Positions 39,235 to 54,025 of a stretch of 64,000 nt of DNA are shown piece after piece. Under the pieces are notes generated by a model. It saw only the letters and a program-made list of their open reading frames with translations. It did no database searches and was not told where the DNA came from. The DNA is from Aurelia coerulea (taxonomy: Eukaryota > Cnidaria > Scyphozoa > Semaeostomeae > Ulmaridae). Each line of letters starts with the position of its first letter. The stretch's first letter is position 1. Location: NCBI GenBank assembly GCA_039566865.1, contig CM076948.1:15449001-15513000 (forward strand), given 5' to 3'. The translations under genes and the position numbers were made by a program.

Positions 39235-39855
39235 TTATTTTCTCAAAGAAAACAAATTATAAACACAAAAAGTATGGATTAACGTACTTTATTAGCTACA
39301 ATTTATATTATAAAGAGTATTCCTTTCATCGTTCTTAAAAACTTTAGTTCTGCCAGTTACCTCTTTTATAGCACTATATTAGTGCTGCAGCAAGCTTATT
39401 TGTAATTACAATTTAGTTTTACTGCATAAACAAACATCGGTTAATTAAATGTTTATTTTCTCAAAGAAAACAAATTATAAGCACAAAAAGTGTGGATTAA
39501 CGTAATTTATTAGCTACAATTTATATTATTAAGAGTATTGTACTCATCGTTCTTTAAAACTTTGTTTGTTTTTTTTTTTTTTTTTAAATCAATAGAATTT
39601 TACAATACATATTACGGTCTACACTACTTAGAAGAATTACTTTACAATACTACTGGGACAAATACCCCCGGGGAGGCTGTGTCTACCCCAAAAGCTAAAA
39701 CTAAAACTAAAACTAAAACTAAAGCTAAAACTTTGTGTCTGTCAGTTACTTATATTATAGCACTATATTAGTTCTGCAGCAACCATTCTTTGAAACATTA
39801 CTATGGACATTAGATTTTTCTTTAGTCTCATTTTAGCTTTACTGTATAAACAAAC
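39235..39855. repeat. block around retroposon copy 2 (1385-bp offset)
   Basis: Second copy of 37850-38470. Its short monomer has a private variant, CAAGCTTATTTGTAATTAC, in place of CAACCTTAATTTTAATTAC. Confidence 0.75.
39565..39725 (-). mobile_element. short poly(A) retroposon-like insert, copy 2
   Basis: Same insert at the same monomer position, with TAAAACTTTG at 39555-39564 and 39726-39735. The G/C-rich part is shortened to CCCCGGGGAGGCTGTG, losing the hairpin seen in copy 1, and the CTAAAA run is longer by about one unit. This is intermediate between copy 1 and copies 3-5. Confidence 0.82.
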
Positions 39856-40924
39856 ATCGGTTAATTAAAAGTTTATTTTCTCAAAGAAAACAAATTAAAA
39901 AACACAAAAAGGATGGATTAACGTACTTTAGTAGCTTTAATTAAGATTATAAATCGTATTGCACTCATCGTTCTTTAAAACTTTAGTTCTGCCAGTTACT
40001 TCTTTTATAGCACTATATTAGTGCTGCAGCAACCTTAATTTTAATTACATTTTAGCTTTACTGCATAAACAAACATCGGTTAATTAAATGTTTATTTTCT
40101 CAAAGCAAACAAAATATAAACACAAAAAGTGTGGATTATCGTAATATATTAGCTACAGTTTATATTATTATTAGTATTGTACTCATCGTTCTTTAAAACT
40201 TTGTTTATGTCAGTTACTTCTTTTATAGCACTATATTAGTGCTGCAGCAACCATTCTTGGAAACATTACTATGGACATTAGTCTTTTCTTTAGTCTTAAT
40301 TTAGCTTTATTGCATAAACATACATCAATTAATTAAAAGTTTATTTTCTGAGAGAAAACAAAATTTAAACATAAAAAGTGTGGATTTACGTACTTTAGTA
40401 GCTGCAATTAATATTATAAAGAGTGTTGCATTCATCGTTACTTAAAACTTTAGTTCTACCAGCTACTTCTTTTATAACCCTATATTAGTGCTGCAGCAAC
40501 CATTCTATGAAACATTACTATCCATATTAGTCTTTTCTATAGTCTCAATTTAGCTTTATTGCATAATCATACATCGATTAATCAAAAGTCTATTTTCTCA
40601 AAGAAAACAAAATATAAACATAAAAATTGTGGATTAGCGTACTTTAGTAGCTACAATTTATATTATAAAGAGTATTGCACTCATTGTTCTCTAAAACTTT
40701 AGTTCTGCCAGTTACTTCTTTTATAGCACTTTATTGGTGCTGCAGCAACCATTCTTGGAAACATTACAATAGACATTAGTCTTTTATTTAGTCTCAATTT
40801 AGCTTTTTTGCATAAACATACATCGATTAATTAGAAGTCTATTTTCTCAAAGGAAACAAATCATAAACACAAAAAATGTAGATTAACGTACTTTAGTAGC
40901 TGCAATTTATTTTATAAACAGTAT

Positions 40925-42165
40925 TGCACTCATCGTTCTTTACAACTTTAGTTCTGCCAGTTACTTCTTTTATAGCACTATATTAGTGCTGCAGCAACCA
41001 TTCTTGGAAACATTACTATAGAGATTAGTTTTTCCTTTAGTCTCATTTTAGCTTCACTGCATAAGCAAACATCGATTAATTAAATGTTTATTTTCTCGAA
41101 GCAAACAAAATATAAACACAAAAAGTGTGGATTAACGTACTTTATTAGCTACAATTTATTTTATAAAGAGTATTGTACTCATCGTCCTTAAAAACTTTAG
41201 TTCTGCCAGTTACTTCTTGTATAGCCCTATATTAGTGCTGCAGCAACCATTCTATGAAACATTAGTATCCACATTAGTCTTTTCTTTAGTCTCAATTTAG
41301 CTTTATTGCATAGACATACATCGATTAATTAAAAGTCTATTTTCTCAAAGAAAACAAAATATAAACACAAAAAGTGTGGATTAACATACTTTATTAGCTA
41401 CAATTTATATTATTAAGAGTATTTCACTCATTGTTCTCTAAAACTTTAGTTCTGCCAGTTACTTCTTTTATAGCACTTTATTGGTGCTGCAGCAACCATT
41501 CTTGGAAACATTACAATAGACATTAGTTTTTTCTTTAGTCTCATTTAAGCTTTACTGCAAATGCAAACATCGTTTGATTAATTGTTTATTTTCTCAAAGA
41601 AAACAAAATATAAACACAAAAAATTGGAATTAACGTACTTTCTTAGCTACAATTTATAATAAAAAGAGTATTCCTTTCATCGTTCTTAAAAACTTTAGTT
41701 CTGCCAGTTACTTCTTTTATAGCCCTATATTAGTGCTGCAGCAACCATTCTATGAAACATTACTATCGACATTAGTCTTTTCTTTAGTCTCACTTTAGCT
41801 TTATTGCATAAACATACATCGATTAATTAAAAGTCTATTTTCTAATAGAAAACAAAATATAAACATAAAATGTGTGGATTAACGTACTTTAGTAGCTACA
41901 ATTTATATTATAAAGAGTATTGCACTCATTGTTCTCTAAAACTTTTGTTCTGCCAGTTACTTCTTTTATAGCACTATATTAGTGCTGCAGCAACCATTCT
42001 TGGAAACATTACTATAGACATTAGTTTTTCCTTTAGTCTCATTTTAGCTTTACTGCATGAACGAACATCGATTAATTAAAAGTTTATTTTCTGAGAGAAA
42101 ACAAAATATAAACATTAAAAGTGTGGATTTAGGTACTTTAGTAGCTGCAATTTATTTTATAAACA
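40925..42165. repeat. ~1.24-kb five-monomer block, copy 1
   Basis: Repeated directly downstream at 1244-1245 bp. Shared markers are TAGAGATTAG, CTGCAAATGCAAACATCG, TTTCTTAGCTACAATTTATAA and CTAATAGAAAAC. A 69-codon open frame at 42057-42266 is chance ORF content of one monomer, not a gene. Confidence 0.82.
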
Positions 42166-43495
42166 GTATTGCACTCATCGTTCTTTACAACTTTAGTTCT
42201 GCCAGTTACTTCTTTTCTGCCACTATATTAGTGCTGCAGCAACCATTCTTGGAAACATTACTATAGAGATTAGTTTTTCCTTTAGTCTCATTTTAGCTTC
42301 ACTGCATAAGCAAACATCGATTAATTAAATGTTTATTTTCTCAAAGCAAACAAAATATAAACACAAAAGTGTGGATTAACGTACTTTATTAGCTACAATT
42401 TATTTTATAAAGAGTATTGTACTCATCGTTCTTAAAAACTTTAGTTCTGCCAGTTACTTCTTGTATAGCCCTATATTAGTGCTGCAGCAACCATTCTATG
42501 AAACATTACTATCCACATTAGTCTTTTCTTTAGTCTCAATTTACCTTTATTGCAAAATCATACATCGATTAATCAAAAGTCTATTTTCTCGAAGAAAACA
42601 AAATATAAACACAAAAAGTGTGGATTAACATACTTTATTAGCTACAATTTATATTATTAAGAGTATTTCACTCATTGTTCTCTAAAACTTTAGTTCTGCC
42701 AGTTACTTCTTTTATAGCACTTTATTGGTGCTGCAGCAACCATTCTTGGAAACATTACAATAGACATTAGTTTTTTCTTTAGTCTCATTTAAGCTTTACT
42801 GCAAATGCAAACATCGTTTGATTAATTGTTTATTTTCTCAAAGAAAACAAAATATAAACACAAAAAATTGGAATTAACGTACTTTCTTAGCTACAATTTA
42901 TAATAAAAAGAGTATTCCTTTCATCGTTCTTAAAAACTTTAGTTCTGCCAGTTACTTCTTTTATAGCCCTATATTAGTGCTGCAGCAACCATTCTATGAA
43001 ACATTACTATCGACATTAGTCTTTTCTTTAGTCTCACTTTAGCTTTATTGCATAAACATACATCGATTAATTAAAAGTCTATTTTCTAATAGAAAACAAA
43101 ATATAAACATAAAATGTGTGGATTAACGTACTTTAGTAGCTACAATTTATATTATAAAGAGTATTGCACTCATTGTTCTCTAAAACTTTAGTTCTGCCAG
43201 TTACTTCTTTTATAGCACTTTATTGGTGCTGCAGCAACCATTCTTGGAAACTTTACTATAGACATTAGTTTTTTCTTTAGTCTCAATTTAGCTTTACTGC
43301 ATGAACGAACATCGATTAATTAAAAGTTTATTTTCTGAGAGAAAACAAAATATAAACATTAAAAGTGTGGATTTACGTACTTTAGTAGCTGCAATTTATT
43401 TTATAAACAGTATTGCACTCATCGTTCTTTACAACTTTAGTTCTGCCAGTTACTTCTTTTCTGCCACTATATTAGTGCTGCAGCAACCATTCTTG
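42166..43495. repeat. ~1.24-kb five-monomer block, copy 2
   Basis: Adjacent copy of 40925-42165. The same monomer variant near 43301 recurs at 47641, 52668 and 57443 as part of the larger units downstream. Confidence 0.82.
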
Positions 43496-45189
43496 GAAAT
43501 TTTACTATAGACATTAGTTTTTTCTCTAGTATAGTTTTTGCTTCACTGCATAAACAAACATCGATTAACTAAAAGTTTATTTCTGAGAGAAAGCAAAATA
43601 TAAACATAAAAAGTGTGGATTTACGTACTTTAGTAGCTGCAATTTATTTTATAAACAGTATTGCACTCATCGTTCTTTACAACTTTAGTTCTGCCAGTTA
43701 CTTCTGTTCTGCCACTATATTAGTGCTGCAGCAACCATTCTTGGAAATTTTACTATAGACATTAGTTTTTTCTCTAGTATAGTTTTCGCTTTACTGCATA
43801 AACAAACATCGGTTAATTAAAAGTTTATTTTCTCAAAGAAAACAAATTATAAACACAAAAAATATGGATTAACGTACTTTAGTAGCTTTAATTAATATTA
43901 TAAAGAGTATTGCACACATCGTTCTTTAAAACTTTATTTCTGCCAGTTACTTCTTTTATAGCACTAAATTAGTGCTGCAGCAACCTTAATTTTAATTACA
44001 TTTTAGCTTTTCTGCATAAACAAACATCGGTTAATTAAATGTTTATTTTCTCAAAGCAAACAAAATATAAACACAAAAAAGTGTGGATTTACGTACTTTA
44101 GTAGCTGCAATTAATATTATTAAGAGTATTGTACTCATCGTTCTTTAAAACTTTGTTTCTGTCAGTTACTTCTTTTATAGCACTATATTAGTGCTGCAGC
44201 AACCATTCTTGGAAACATTACTATGGACATTAGTCTTTTCTTTATTCTTAATTTAGCTTTATTGCATAAACATACATCGATTAATTAAAAGTTTACTTTC
44301 TCAAAGCAAACAAAATATAAACACTAAAAAGTGTGGATTTACGTACTTTAGTAGCTGCAATTAATATTATTAAGAGTATTGCATTCATCGTTATTTAAAA
44401 CTTTAGTTCTGCCAGTTACTTCTTTTATAGCCCTATATTAGTGCTGCAGCAACTTTTCTTGGAAACATTACTATAGACATTAGTCTTTTCTTTAGTCTCG
44501 TTTTAGCTTTACTGCATAAACAAACATCGGTTAATTAAAAGTTCATTTTCTCAAAGAAAACAAATTATAAACACAAAAAGTATGGATTAACGTACTTTAT
44601 TAGCTACAATTTATATTATAAAGAGTATTCCTTTCATCGTTCTTAAAAACTTTGGTTCTGCAAGTTACTTCTTTTATAGCACTATATTAGTGCTTCAGCA
44701 ACCATTCTTGGAAATTTTACAAAAGACATTAGTTTTTTCTTTAGTCTCATGCTAGCTTTACTTCATAAACAAACATCGATTAATTAAATGTTTATTTTCT
44801 GAGGGAAAACAAAATATAAACACAAAAAATTGGAATTGACGTACTTTAGTAGCTAAAATTTATATTATAAAGAGTATTGTACTCATCGTTCTTAAAAACT
44901 TTAGTTATGCCAGTTACTTCTTTTATAGCACTATATTAGAGCTGCAGAAACCATTCTTGGAAAAATTACTGTAGACATTAGATTTTTCTTTAGTCTCATT
45001 TTAGCTTTACTGCATAAACAAACATCGGTTAATTAAAAGATTATTTTCTCTAAGAAAGCAAATAATAAACACAAAAAGTATGGATTAACGTACTTTATTA
45101 GCTACAATTTATATTATAAAGAGTATTCCTTTCATCGTTCTTAAAAACTTTGGTTCTGCAAGTTACTTCTTTTATAGCACTATATTAGT

Positions 45190-48100
45190 GCTGCAGCAAC
45201 CTTAATTTTAATTACATTTTAGCTTTACTGCATAAACAAATATCGGTTAATTAAATGTTTATTTTCTCAAAGCAAACAAAATATAAACACAAAAAGTGTG
45301 GATTAACGTAATTTATTAGCTACAATTTATATTATTATGAGTATTGTACTCATCGATCTTTAAAACTTTTTTTTTTTTTTTTTTTTATAAATCAATAGAA
45401 TTTTACAATACATGTTACGGTCTACACTTCTTACAAGAATTACTTTACAATACTACTGGGACAAATACCCCCGGGGGGGCTGTGTCTACCCCAAAAGCTA
45501 AAACTAAAACTAAAACTAAAACTAAAGCTAAAACTTTGTGTCTGTCAGTTACTTATATTATAGCACTATATTAGTTCTGCAGCAACCATTCTTTGAAACA
45601 TTACTATGGACATTAGATTTTTCTTTAGTCTCATTTTAGCTTTACTGTATAAACAAACATCGGTTAATTAAAAGTTTATTTTCTCAAAGAAAACAAATTA
45701 AAAAACACAAAAAGGATGGATTAACGTACTTTAGTAGCTTTAACTAAGATTATAAATCGTATTGCACTCATCGTTCTTTAAAACTTTAGTTCTGCCAGTT
45801 ACTTCTTTTATAGCACTATATTAGTGCTGCAGCAACCATTCTTGGAAACATTACTATAGACATTAGTCTTTTCTTTAGTCTCAATTTAGCTTTATTGCAT
45901 AAACATACATCGATTAATTAAAAGTTTATTTTCTGAGAGAAAACAAAATTTAAACATAAAAAGTGTGGATTTACGTACTTTAGTAGCTGCAATTAATATT
46001 ATAAAGAGTATTGCATTCATCGTTATTTAAAACGTTAGTTCTACCAGCTACTTCTTTTATAACCCTATATTAGTGCTGCAGCAACCATTCTATGAAACAT
46101 TACTATCCATATTAGTCTTTTCTATAGTCTCAATTTAGCTTTATTGCATAATCATACATCGATTAATCAAAAGTCTATTTTCTCAAAGAAAACAAAATAT
46201 AAACATAAAAATTGTGGATTAGCGTACTTTAGTAGCTACAATTTATATTATAAAGAGTATTGCACTCATTGTTCTCTAAAACTTTAGTTCTGCCAGTTAC
46301 TTCTTTTATAGCACTTTATTGGTGCTGCAGCAACCATTCTTGGAAACATTACAATAGACATTAGTCTTTTATTTAGCCTCAATTTAGCTTTTTTGCATAA
46401 ACATACATCGATTAATTAGAAGTCTATTTTCTCAAAGGAAACAAATCATAAACACAAAAAATGTAGATTAACGTACTTTAGTAGCTGCAATTTATTTTAT
46501 AAACAGTATTGCACTCATCGTTCTTTACAACTTTAGTTCTGCCAGTTACTTCTTTTATAGCACTATATTAGTGCTGCAGCAACCATTCTTGGAAACATTA
46601 CTATAGAGATTAGTTTTTCCTTTAGTCTCATTTTAGCTTCACTGCATAAGCAAACATCGATTAATTAAATGTTTATTTTCTGAGAGAAAACAAAATATAA
46701 ACATAAAAAGTGTGGATTTACGTACTTTAGTAGCTGCAATTTATTTTATAAACAGTATTGCACTCATCGTTCTTTACAACTTTAGTTCTGCCAGTTACTT
46801 CTTTTATAGCACTATATTAGTGCTGCAGCAACCATTCTTGGAAACATTACTATAGAGATTAGTTTTTCCTTTAGTCTCATTTTAGCTTCACTGCATAAGC
46901 AAACATCGATTAATTAAATGTTTATTTTCTCAAAGCAAACAAAATATAAACACAAAAGTGTGGATTAACGTACTTTATTAGCTACAATTTATTTTATAAA
47001 GAGTATTGTACTCATCGTTCTTAAAAACTTTAGTTCTGCCAGTTACTTCTTTTATAGCACTTTATTGGTGCTGCAGCAACCATTCTTGGAAACATTACAA
47101 TAGACATTAGTTTTTTCTTTAGTCTCATTTAAGCTTTACTGCAAATGCAAACATCGGTTGATTAATTTTTTATTTTCTCAAAGAAAACAAAATATAAACA
47201 CAAAAAATTGGAATTAACGTACTTTCTTAGCTACAATTTATAATAAAAAGAGTATTCCTTTCATCGTTCTTAAAAACTTTAGTTCTGCCAGTTACTTCTT
47301 TTATAGCCCTATATTAGTGCTGCAGCAACCATTCTATGAAACATTACTATCGACATTAGTCTTTTCTTTAGTCTCACTTGAGCTTTATTGCATAAACATA
47401 CATCGATTAATTAAAAGTCTATTTTCTAAAAGAAAACAAAATATAAACATAAAATGTGTGGATTAACGTACTTTAGTAGCTACAATTTATATTATAAAGA
47501 GTATTGCACTCATTGTTCTCTAAAACTTTAGTTCTGCCAGTTACTTCTTTTATAGCACTTTATTGGTGCTGCAGCAACCATTCTTGGAAACTTTACTATA
47601 GACATTAGTTTTATCTTTAGTCTCAATTTAGCTTTACTGCATGAACGAACATCGATTAATTAAAAGTTTATTTTCTGAGAGAAAACAAAATATAAACATT
47701 AAAAGTGTGGATTTACGTACTTTAGTAGCTGCAATTTATTTTATAAACAGTATTGCACTCATCGTTCTTTACAACTTTAGTTCTGCCAGTTACTTCTTTT
47801 ATGCCACTATATTAGTGCTGCAGCAACCATTCTTGGAAATTTTACTATAGACATTAGTTTTTTCTCTAGTATAGTTTTTGCTTCACTGCATAAACAAACA
47901 TCGATTAACTAAAAGTTTATTTCTGAGAGAAAGCAAAATATAAACATAAAAAGTGTGGATTTACGTACTTTAGTAGCTGCAATTTATTTTATAAACAGTA
48001 TTGCACTCATCGTTCTTTACAACTTTAGTTCTGCCAGTTACTTCTGTTCTGCCACTATATTAGTGCTGCAGCAACCATTCTTGGAAATTTTACTATAGAC

Positions 48101-49249
48101 ATTAGTTTTTTCTCTAGTATAGTTTTCGCTTTACTGCATAAACAAACATCGGTTAATTAAAAGTTTATTCTCTCAAAGAAAACAAATTATAAACACAAAA
48201 AATATGGATTAACGTACTTTAGTAGCTTTAATTAATATTATAAAGAGTATTGCACACATCGTTCTTTAAAACTTTATTTCTGCCAGTTACTTCTTTTATA
48301 GCACTAAATTAGTGCTGCAGCAACCTTAATTTTAATTACATTTTAGCTTTTCTGCATAAACAAACATCGGTTAATTAAATGTTTATTTTCTCAAAGCAAA
48401 CAAAATATAAACACAAAAAAGTGTGGATTAACGTACTTTATTAGTTACAATTTATATTATTAAGAGTATTGTACTCATCGTTCTTTAAAACTTTGTTTCT
48501 GTCAGTTACTTCTTTTATCGCACTATGTTAGTGCTGCAGCAACCATTCTTGGAAACATTAATATAGACATTAGTTTTTTCTTTAGTCTCACTTTAGTTTT
48601 ACTGCATAAACAAACATCGGTTAATTAAAAGTTTGTTTTCTCAAAGAAAACAAAATATAAACATAAAAAGTGTGAATTCACTTACTTTAGTAGCTACAAT
48701 TTATATTATAAAGAGTATTGCAGTCATCGTTCTCTAAAACTTTAGTTCTGCTAGTTACTTCTTTTATAGCACTATATTAGTGCTGCAGCAACCTTAATTT
48801 TAATTACATTTTAGCTTTTCTGCATAAACAAACATCGGTTAATTAACTGTTTATTTTCTCAAAGCAAACAAAACATAAACACAAAAAAGTGTGGATTAAC
48901 GTACTTTATTAGCTACAATTTATATTACTAAGAGTATTTTACTCATCGTTCTCTAAAACTTTAGTTCTGCTAGTTACTTCTTTTATAGCACTATATTGGT
49001 GCTGCAGCAACCATTCTTGGAAACATTACTATGGACATTAGTTTTTTCTTTATTCTTAATTTAGCTTTATTGCATAAACATACATCGATTAATTAAAAGT
49101 TTACTTTCTGAGAGAAAACAAAATTTAAACATAAAAAGTGTGGATTTACGTACTTTAGTAGCTGCAATTAATATTATAAAGAGTGTTGCATTCATCGTTA
49201 TTTAAAACTTTAGTTCTGCCAGTTACTTCTTTTATAGCACTATATTAGT
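45190..49249. repeat. retroposon-tagged higher-order unit F1 (~4.06 kb)
   Basis: This unit runs from the short monomer before retroposon copy 3 to the same point before copy 4, with the same monomer order as the next unit. It lacks one ~220-bp short monomer after the retroposon and a ~1-kb internal duplication found in F2, and it has one extra local monomer near 46.7 kb. The offset to F2 therefore steps from 4060 to 4281 to 5027 bp. Confidence 0.8.
45371..45528 (-). mobile_element. short poly(A) retroposon-like insert, copy 3
   Basis: The insert at the same site; the right repeat TAAAACTTTG is at 45529-45538, and the left repeat has mutated to TAAAACTTTT at 45361-45370, merging with the T run. 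The G/C-rich part now reads CCCCCGGGGGGGCTGTG. The nearby satellite variant CATCGATC is shared with copies 4 and 5. Confidence 0.8.
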
Positions 49250-52200
49250 GCTGCAGCAACCTTAATTTTAATTACATTTTAGCTTTACTGCATAAACAAA
49301 TATCGGTTAATTAAATGTTTATTTTCTCAAAGCAAACAAAATATAAACACAAAAAGTGTGGATTAACGTAATTTATTAGCTACAATTTATATTATTATGA
49401 GTATTGTACTCATCGATCTTTAAAACTTTGTTTTTTTTTTTTTTTTTTTATAAATCAATAGAATTTTACAATACATGTTACGGTCTACACTACTTACAAG
49501 AATTACTTTACAATACTACTGGGACAAATACCCCCGGGGGGGCTGTGTCTACCCCAAAAGCTAAAACTAAAACTAAAACTAAAACTAAAGCTAAAACTTT
49601 GTGTCTGTCAGTTACTTATATTATAGCACTATATTAGTTCTGCAGCAACCATTCTTTGAAACATTACTATGGACATTAGATTTTTCTTTAGTCTCATTTT
49701 AGCTTTACTGTATAAACAAACATCGGTTAATTAAAAGTTTATTTTCTCAAAGAAAACAAATTAAAAAACACAAAAAGGATGGATTAACGTACTTTAGTAG
49801 CTTTAACTAAGATTATAAATCGTATTGCACTCATCGTTCTTTAAAACTTTAGTTCTGCCAGTTACTTCTTTTATAGCACTATATTAGTGCTGCAGCAACC
49901 TTAATTTTAATTACATTTTAGCTTTACTGCATAAACAAACATCGGTTAATTAAATGTTTATTTTCTCAAAGCAAACAAAATATAAACACAAAAAGTGTGG
50001 ATTATCGTAATATATTAGCTACAGTTTATATTATTATTAGTATTGTACTCATCGTTCTTTAAAACTTTGTTTCTGTCAGTTACTTCTTTTATAGCACTAT
50101 ATTAGTGCTGCAGCAACCATTCTTGGAAACATTACTATGGACATTAGTCTTTTCTTTAGTCTTAATTTAGCTTTATTGCATAAACATACATCGATTAATT
50201 AAAAGTTTATTTTCTGAGAGAAAACAAAATTTAAACATAAAAAGTGTGGATTTACGTACTTTAGTAGCTGCAATTAATATTATAAAGAGTGTTGCATTCA
50301 TCGTTATTTAAAACTTTAGTTCTACCAGCTACTTCTTTTATAACCCTATATTAGTGCTGCAGCAACCATTCTATGAAACATTACTATCCATATTAGTCTT
50401 TTCTATAGTCTCAATTTAGCTTTATTGCATAATCATACATCGATTAATCAAAAGTCTATTTTCTCAAAGAAAACAAAATATAAACATAAAAATTGTGGAT
50501 TAGCGTACTTTAGTAGCTACAATTTATATTATAAAGAGTATTGCACTCATTGTTCTCTAAAACTTTAGTTCTGCCAGTTACTTCTTTTATAGCACTTTAT
50601 TGGTGCTGCAGCAACCATTCTTGGAAACATTACAATAGACATTAGTCTTTTATTTAGCCTCAATTTAGCTTTTTTGCATAAACATACATCGATTAATTAG
50701 AAGTCTATTTTCTCAAAGGAAACAAATCATAAACACAAAAAATGTAGATTAACGTACTTTAGTAGCTGCAATTTATTTTATAAACAGTATTGCACTCATC
50801 GTTCTTTACAACTTTAGTTCTGCCAGTTACTTCTTTTATAGCACTATATTAGTGCTGCAGCAACCATTCTTGGAAACATTACTATAGAGATTAGTTTTTC
50901 CTTTAGTCTCATTTTAGCTTCACTGCATAAGCAAACATCGATTAATTAAATGTTTATTTTCTCAAAGCAAACAAAATATAAACACAAAAGTGTGGATTAA
51001 CGTACTTTATTAGCTACAATTTATTTTATAAAGAGTATTGTACTCATCGTTCTTAAAAACTTTAGTTCTGCCAGTTACTTCTTTTATAGCACTTTTTTGG
51101 TGCTGCAGCAACCATTCTTGGAAACATTACAATAGACATTAGTTTTTTCTTTAGTCCCATTTAAGCTTTACTGCAAATGCAAACATCGGTTGATTAATTT
51201 TTTATTTTCTCAAAGAAAACAAAATATAAACACAAAAAATTGGAATTAACGTACTTTCTTAGCTACAATTTATAATAAAAAGAGTATTCCTTTCATCGTT
51301 CTTAAAAACTTTAGTTCTGCCAGTTACTTCTTTTATAGCCCTATATTAGTGCTGCAGCAACCATTCTATGAAACATTACTATCGACATTAGTCTTTTCTT
51401 TAGTCTCACTTGAGCTTTATTGCATAAACATCCATCGATTAATTAAAAGTCTATTTTCTAAAAGAAAACAAAATATAAACATAAAATGTGTGGATTAACG
51501 TACTTTAGTAGCTACAATTTATATTATAAAGAGTATTGCACTCATTGTTCTCTAAAACTTTAGTTCTGCCAGTTACTTCTTTTATAGCACTTTATTGGTG
51601 CTGCAGCAACCATTCTTGGAAACATTACAATAGACATTAGTCTTTTATTTAGCCTCAATTTAGCTTTTTTGCATAAACATACATCGATTAATTAGAAGTC
51701 TATTTTCTCAAAGGAAACAAATCATAAACACAAAAAATGTAGATTAACGTACTTTAGTAGCTGCAATTTATTTTATAAACAGTATTGCACTCATCGTTCT
51801 TTACAACTTTAGTTCTGCCAGTTACTTCTTTTATAGCACTATATTAGTGCTGCAGCAACCATTCTTGGAAACATTACTATAGAGATTAGTTTTTCCTTTA
51901 GTCTCATTTTAGCTTCACTGCATAAGCAAACATCGATTAATTAAATGTTTATTTTCTCAAAGCAAACAAAATATAAACACAAAAGTGTGGATTAACGTAC
52001 TTTATTAGCTACAATTTATTTTATAAAGAGTATTGTACTCATCGTTCTTAAAAACTTTAGTTCTGCCAGTTACTTCTTTTATAGCACTTTATTGGTGCTG
52101 CAGCAACCATTCTTGGAAACATTACAATAGACATTAGTTTTTTCTTTAGTCTCATTTAAGCTTTACTGCAAATGCAAACATCGGTTGATTAATTTTTTAT

Positions 52201-54025
52201 TTTCTCAAAGAAAACAAAATATAAACACAAAAAATTGGAATTAACGTACTTTCTTAGCTACAATTTATAATAAAAAGAGTATTCCTTTCATCGTTCTTAA
52301 AAACTTTAGTTCTGCCAGTTACTTCTTTTATAGCCCTATATTAGTGCTGCAGCAACCATTCTATGAAACATTACTATCGACATTAGTCTTTTCTTTAGTC
52401 TCACTTGAGCTTTATTGCATAAACATACATCGATTAATTAAAAGTCTATTTTCTAAAAGAAAACAAAATATAAACATAAAATGTGTGGATTAACGTACTT
52501 TAGTAGCTACAATTTATATTATAAAGAGTATTGCACTCATTGTTCTCTAAAACTTTAGTTCTGCCAGTTACTTCTTTTATAGCACTTTATTGGTGCTGCA
52601 GCAACCATTCTTGGAAACTTTACTATAGACATTAGTTTTTTCTTTAGTCTCAATTTAGCTTTACTGCATGAACGAACATCGATTAATTAAAAGTTTATTT
52701 TCTGAGAGAAAACAAAATATAAACATTAAAAGTGTGGATTTACGTACTTTAGTAGCTGCAATTTATTTTATAAACAGTATTGCACTCATCGTTCTTTACA
52801 ACTTTAGTTCTGCCAGTTACTTCTTTTATGCCACTATATTAGTGCTGCAGCAACCATTCTTGGAAATTTTACTATAGACATTAGTTTTTTCTCTAGTATA
52901 GTTTTTGCTTCACTGCATAAACAAACATCGATTAACTAAAAGTTTATTTCTGAGAGAAAGCAAAATATAAACATAAAAAGTGTGGATTTACGTACTTTAG
53001 TAGCTGCAATTTATTTTATAAACAGTATTGCACTCATCGTTCTTTACAACTTTAGTTCTGCCAGTTACTTCTGTTCTGCCACTATATTAGTGCTGCAGCA
53101 ACCATTCTTGGAAATTTTACTATAGACATTAGTTTTTTCTCTAGTATAGTTTTCGCTTTACTGCATAAACAAACATCGGTTAATTAAAAGTTTATTCTCT
53201 CAAAGAAAACAAATTATAAACACAAAAAATATGGATTAACGTACTTTAGTAGCTTTAATTAATATTATAAAGAGTATTGCACACATCGTTCTTTAAAACT
53301 TTATTTCTGCCAGTTACTTCTTTTATAGCACTAAATTAGTGCTGCAGCAACCTTAATTTTAATTACACTTTAGCTTTTCTGCATAAACAAACATCGGTTA
53401 ATTAAATGTTTGTTTTCTCAAAGAAAACAAAATATAAACATAAAAAGTGTGAATTCACTTACTTTAGTAGCTACAATTTATATTATAAAGAGTATTGCAG
53501 TCATCGTTCTCTAAAACTTTAGTTCTGCTAGTTACTTCTTTTATAGCACTATATTAGTGCTGCAGCAACCTTAATTTTAATTACATTTTAGCTTTTCTGC
53601 ATAAACAAACATCGGTTAATTAACTGTTTATTTTCTCAAAGCAAACAAAACATAAACACAAAAAAGTGTGGATTAACGTACTTTATTAGCTACAATTTAT
53701 ATTACTAAGAGTATTTTACTCATCGTTCTCTAAAACTTTAGTTCTGCTAGTTACTTCTTTTATAGCACTATATTGGTGCTGCAGCAACCATTCTTGGAAA
53801 CATTACTATGGACATTAGTCTTTTCTTTATTCTTAATTTAGCTTTATTGCATAAACATACATCGATTAATTAAAAGTTTACTTTCTGAGAGAAAACAAAA
53901 TTTAAACATAAAAAGTGTGGATTTACGTACTTTAGTAGCTGCAATTAATATTATAAAGAGTGTTGCATTCATCGTTATTTAAAACTTTAGTTCTGCCAGT
54001 TACTTCTTTTATAGCACTATATTAG
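49250..54025. repeat. retroposon-tagged higher-order unit F2 (~4.78 kb)
   Basis: About 20 monomers with retroposon copy 4. Sequence at 48635-53140 matches 53412-57916 at a constant offset of 4775-4777 bp. Inside it, 50.6-51.6 kb and 51.6-52.6 kb are a ~995-bp tandem duplication marked by TAGAGATTAG, CTGCAAATGC and the TTTATTTAGCCTC monomer. Confidence 0.88.
49431..49591 (-). mobile_element. short poly(A) retroposon-like insert, copy 4
   Basis: Flanked by TAAAACTTTG at 49421-49430 and 49592-49601. It is nearly identical to copies 3 and 5, mainly differing in T-run length. Copies 4 and 5 are 4777 bp apart, the period of the higher-order repeat. Confidence 0.83.

Noticed and set aside
42057..42266. 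69-codon open frame repeated at 43301, 47641, 52668 and 57443
   Set aside because: The apparent conservation comes from copying of one monomer variant within higher-order units. Most other monomers break the frame, so it is not a conserved gene family.
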